Positions 5,221-5,932 of a stretch of DNA of 5,932 bases are shown here, piece after piece. Every line of letters begins with the position of its first letter. Within the stretch, counting starts at the first letter, position 1. Below the pieces are notes generated by a model. It had not been told where the DNA came from. It ran no database searches and worked only from the letters and a program-made list of their open reading frames with translations. The translations under genes and the position numbers were made by a program. The DNA comes from an uncultured Clostridia bacterium (lineage in GTDB: Bacteria > Bacillota > Clostridia > Oscillospirales > Oscillospiraceae). The stretch spans positions 1-5,932 of the forward strand of contig CAMGPO010000082.1 of assembly GCA_946060825.1 (NCBI GenBank), written 5' to 3'.

Positions 5221-5932
5221 CCTTTGTTTTCCCTGGTCAGGGCGCCCAGTACGCCGGTATGGGCCGGGAACTGTCCGAATGCTCGCCTGCGGCGGCGGAG
5301 GTGTTCCGACTGGCCGATGAACTGCGGCCCGAAACCGCGGCCCAGTGCTTCGACGGCCCCGAGGCGGCCCTGCGGGAGACGGCGAACACCCAGCCCTGCC
5401 TGTTCACAGCGGAGCTGGCGGCAGCAGCCGCCCTGCGCGAGGCAGGCATCCACCCGGATATGGCCGCCGGATTCTCCCTGGGCGAGCTGGCGGCCCTGAC
5501 CGTCACGGGCGCGGCGGATTTTGCCACGGGCTTTTCTCTGGTCTGCCGGCGCGGTGCGCTGATGCAGCAGGCGGCGGAGGAACACCCCGCTGCCATGGCC
5601 GCCGTGGTGCGGCTGGACAACGAGACGGTCGGGCGGCTCTGCGCCGGTTTCGACGGCGTCTATCCCGTCAACTACAACTGCCCCGGTCAGGTGGCCGTGG
5701 CAGGAAAAAAGGATCAGATGGCGGCCTTTTCCGCTGCTGTCAAAGCCGCCGGAGGCCGGGCTATCCCCCTGAAGGTCAGCGGCGGCTTCCACTCACCCTT
5801 TATGGCCCGGGCAGCGGAGCAGTTTGCGGCCATTCTGGAAACCGCAGCGCTCCGGCAGCCGGAGATCCCACTCTATTCCAACTGCACCGGCCTGCCCTAC
5901 GGCTCGGAGCTGCGGCCTTTGCTGGCGAAACA
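5208..5932 (+). CDS. fabD: Malonyl-CoA:ACP transacylase, 3'-truncated by the window edge
   Basis: The first 241 codons are open to the window edge, out of about 300 expected. FabD moves malonyl from CoA to ACP to feed chain elongation. Seen: FVFPGQGAQYAGMG (6-19) with oxyanion Q11, nucleophile S90 in GFSLGEL (88-94), R115 in the CRRGALMQQA helix that binds the malonyl carboxylate, VNYNCPGQVAVAG (154-166) and catalytic H195 in SGGFHSPFM (191-199). The nucleophile elbow reads GFSLG where E. coli FabD has GHSLG; nucleophile and histidine are otherwise intact. The ATG at 5208 overlaps the fabK stop (13 shared bases), with GGGGG at 5196-5200 spaced 7 nt, implying coupled translation with fabK. Many A/G-rich alanine runs reflect high G+C. 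The C-terminal part and next gene are not visible. Confidence 0.96.
   Translation, partial: MGQIAFVFPGQGAQYAGMGRELSECSPAAAEVFRLADELRPETAAQCFDGPEAALRETANTQPCLFTAELAAAAALREAGIHPDMAAGFSLGELAALTVTGAADFATGFSLVCRRGALMQQAAEEHPAAMAAVVRLDNETVGRLCAGFDGVYPVNYNCPGQVAVAGKKDQMAAFSAAVKAAGGRAIPLKVSGGFHSPFMARAAEQFAAILETAALRQPEIPLYSNCTGLPYGSELRPLLAK

Overview
The window is gene-dense, with all seven supported whole or nearly whole genes plus one 5'-truncated gene on the + strand. High G+C, GGAGG-type ribosome binding sites, consensus sigma-A-like promoters and an acpP-fabK-fabD fatty-acid cluster point to a high-G+C anaerobic Firmicute, most likely Clostridia of the Oscillospiraceae/Ruminococcaceae kind. The lineage is inferred from gene content and style, not proven by any marker here.

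Region 1 (1-1741): the 3' part of a TtcA-like PP-loop tRNA thiolation gene, whose ATP-binding N-terminus lies before the window. It overlaps by 4 bases (ATGA) a complete M20-family amidohydrolase. A bulged stem-loop with a UUCG tetraloop and a T-rich tail at the M20 stop codon may end this unit.

Region 2 (1742-3943): a promoter (TTGACA, 17 bp, TAAAAT) and a leader of about 80 nt precede a three-gene unit. Its genes are an XdhC-family molybdenum-hydroxylase maturation factor with the reverse of the usual domain order, a small Cys-rich protein of unknown function overlapping it by 11 bases, and a single-domain C39-like cysteine peptidase carrying a cluster of extra cysteines. A strong rho-independent terminator closes the unit at 3909-3943. 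No molybdenum hydroxylase subunit is in the window.

Region 3 (3958-5932, continuing beyond the edge): a perfect-consensus promoter (TTGACA, 16 bp, TATAAT) is followed directly by a perfect inverted repeat (11-bp arms, one central base) lying over the expected transcription start. This is a good candidate operator. The genes are acpP (acyl carrier protein), fabK (FMN enoyl-ACP reductase) and the first 241 codons of fabD (malonyl-CoA:ACP transacylase). FabD loads malonyl groups onto the ACP, and FabK carries out the last reduction of each elongation cycle. fabG, fabF, accB and fabZ would be the expected next genes.

Most of the window is ordinary housekeeping. The parts worth a second look are the fab operator, the domain-swapped XdhC with its Cys-rich partners, and a few residue-level oddities in conserved enzymes.
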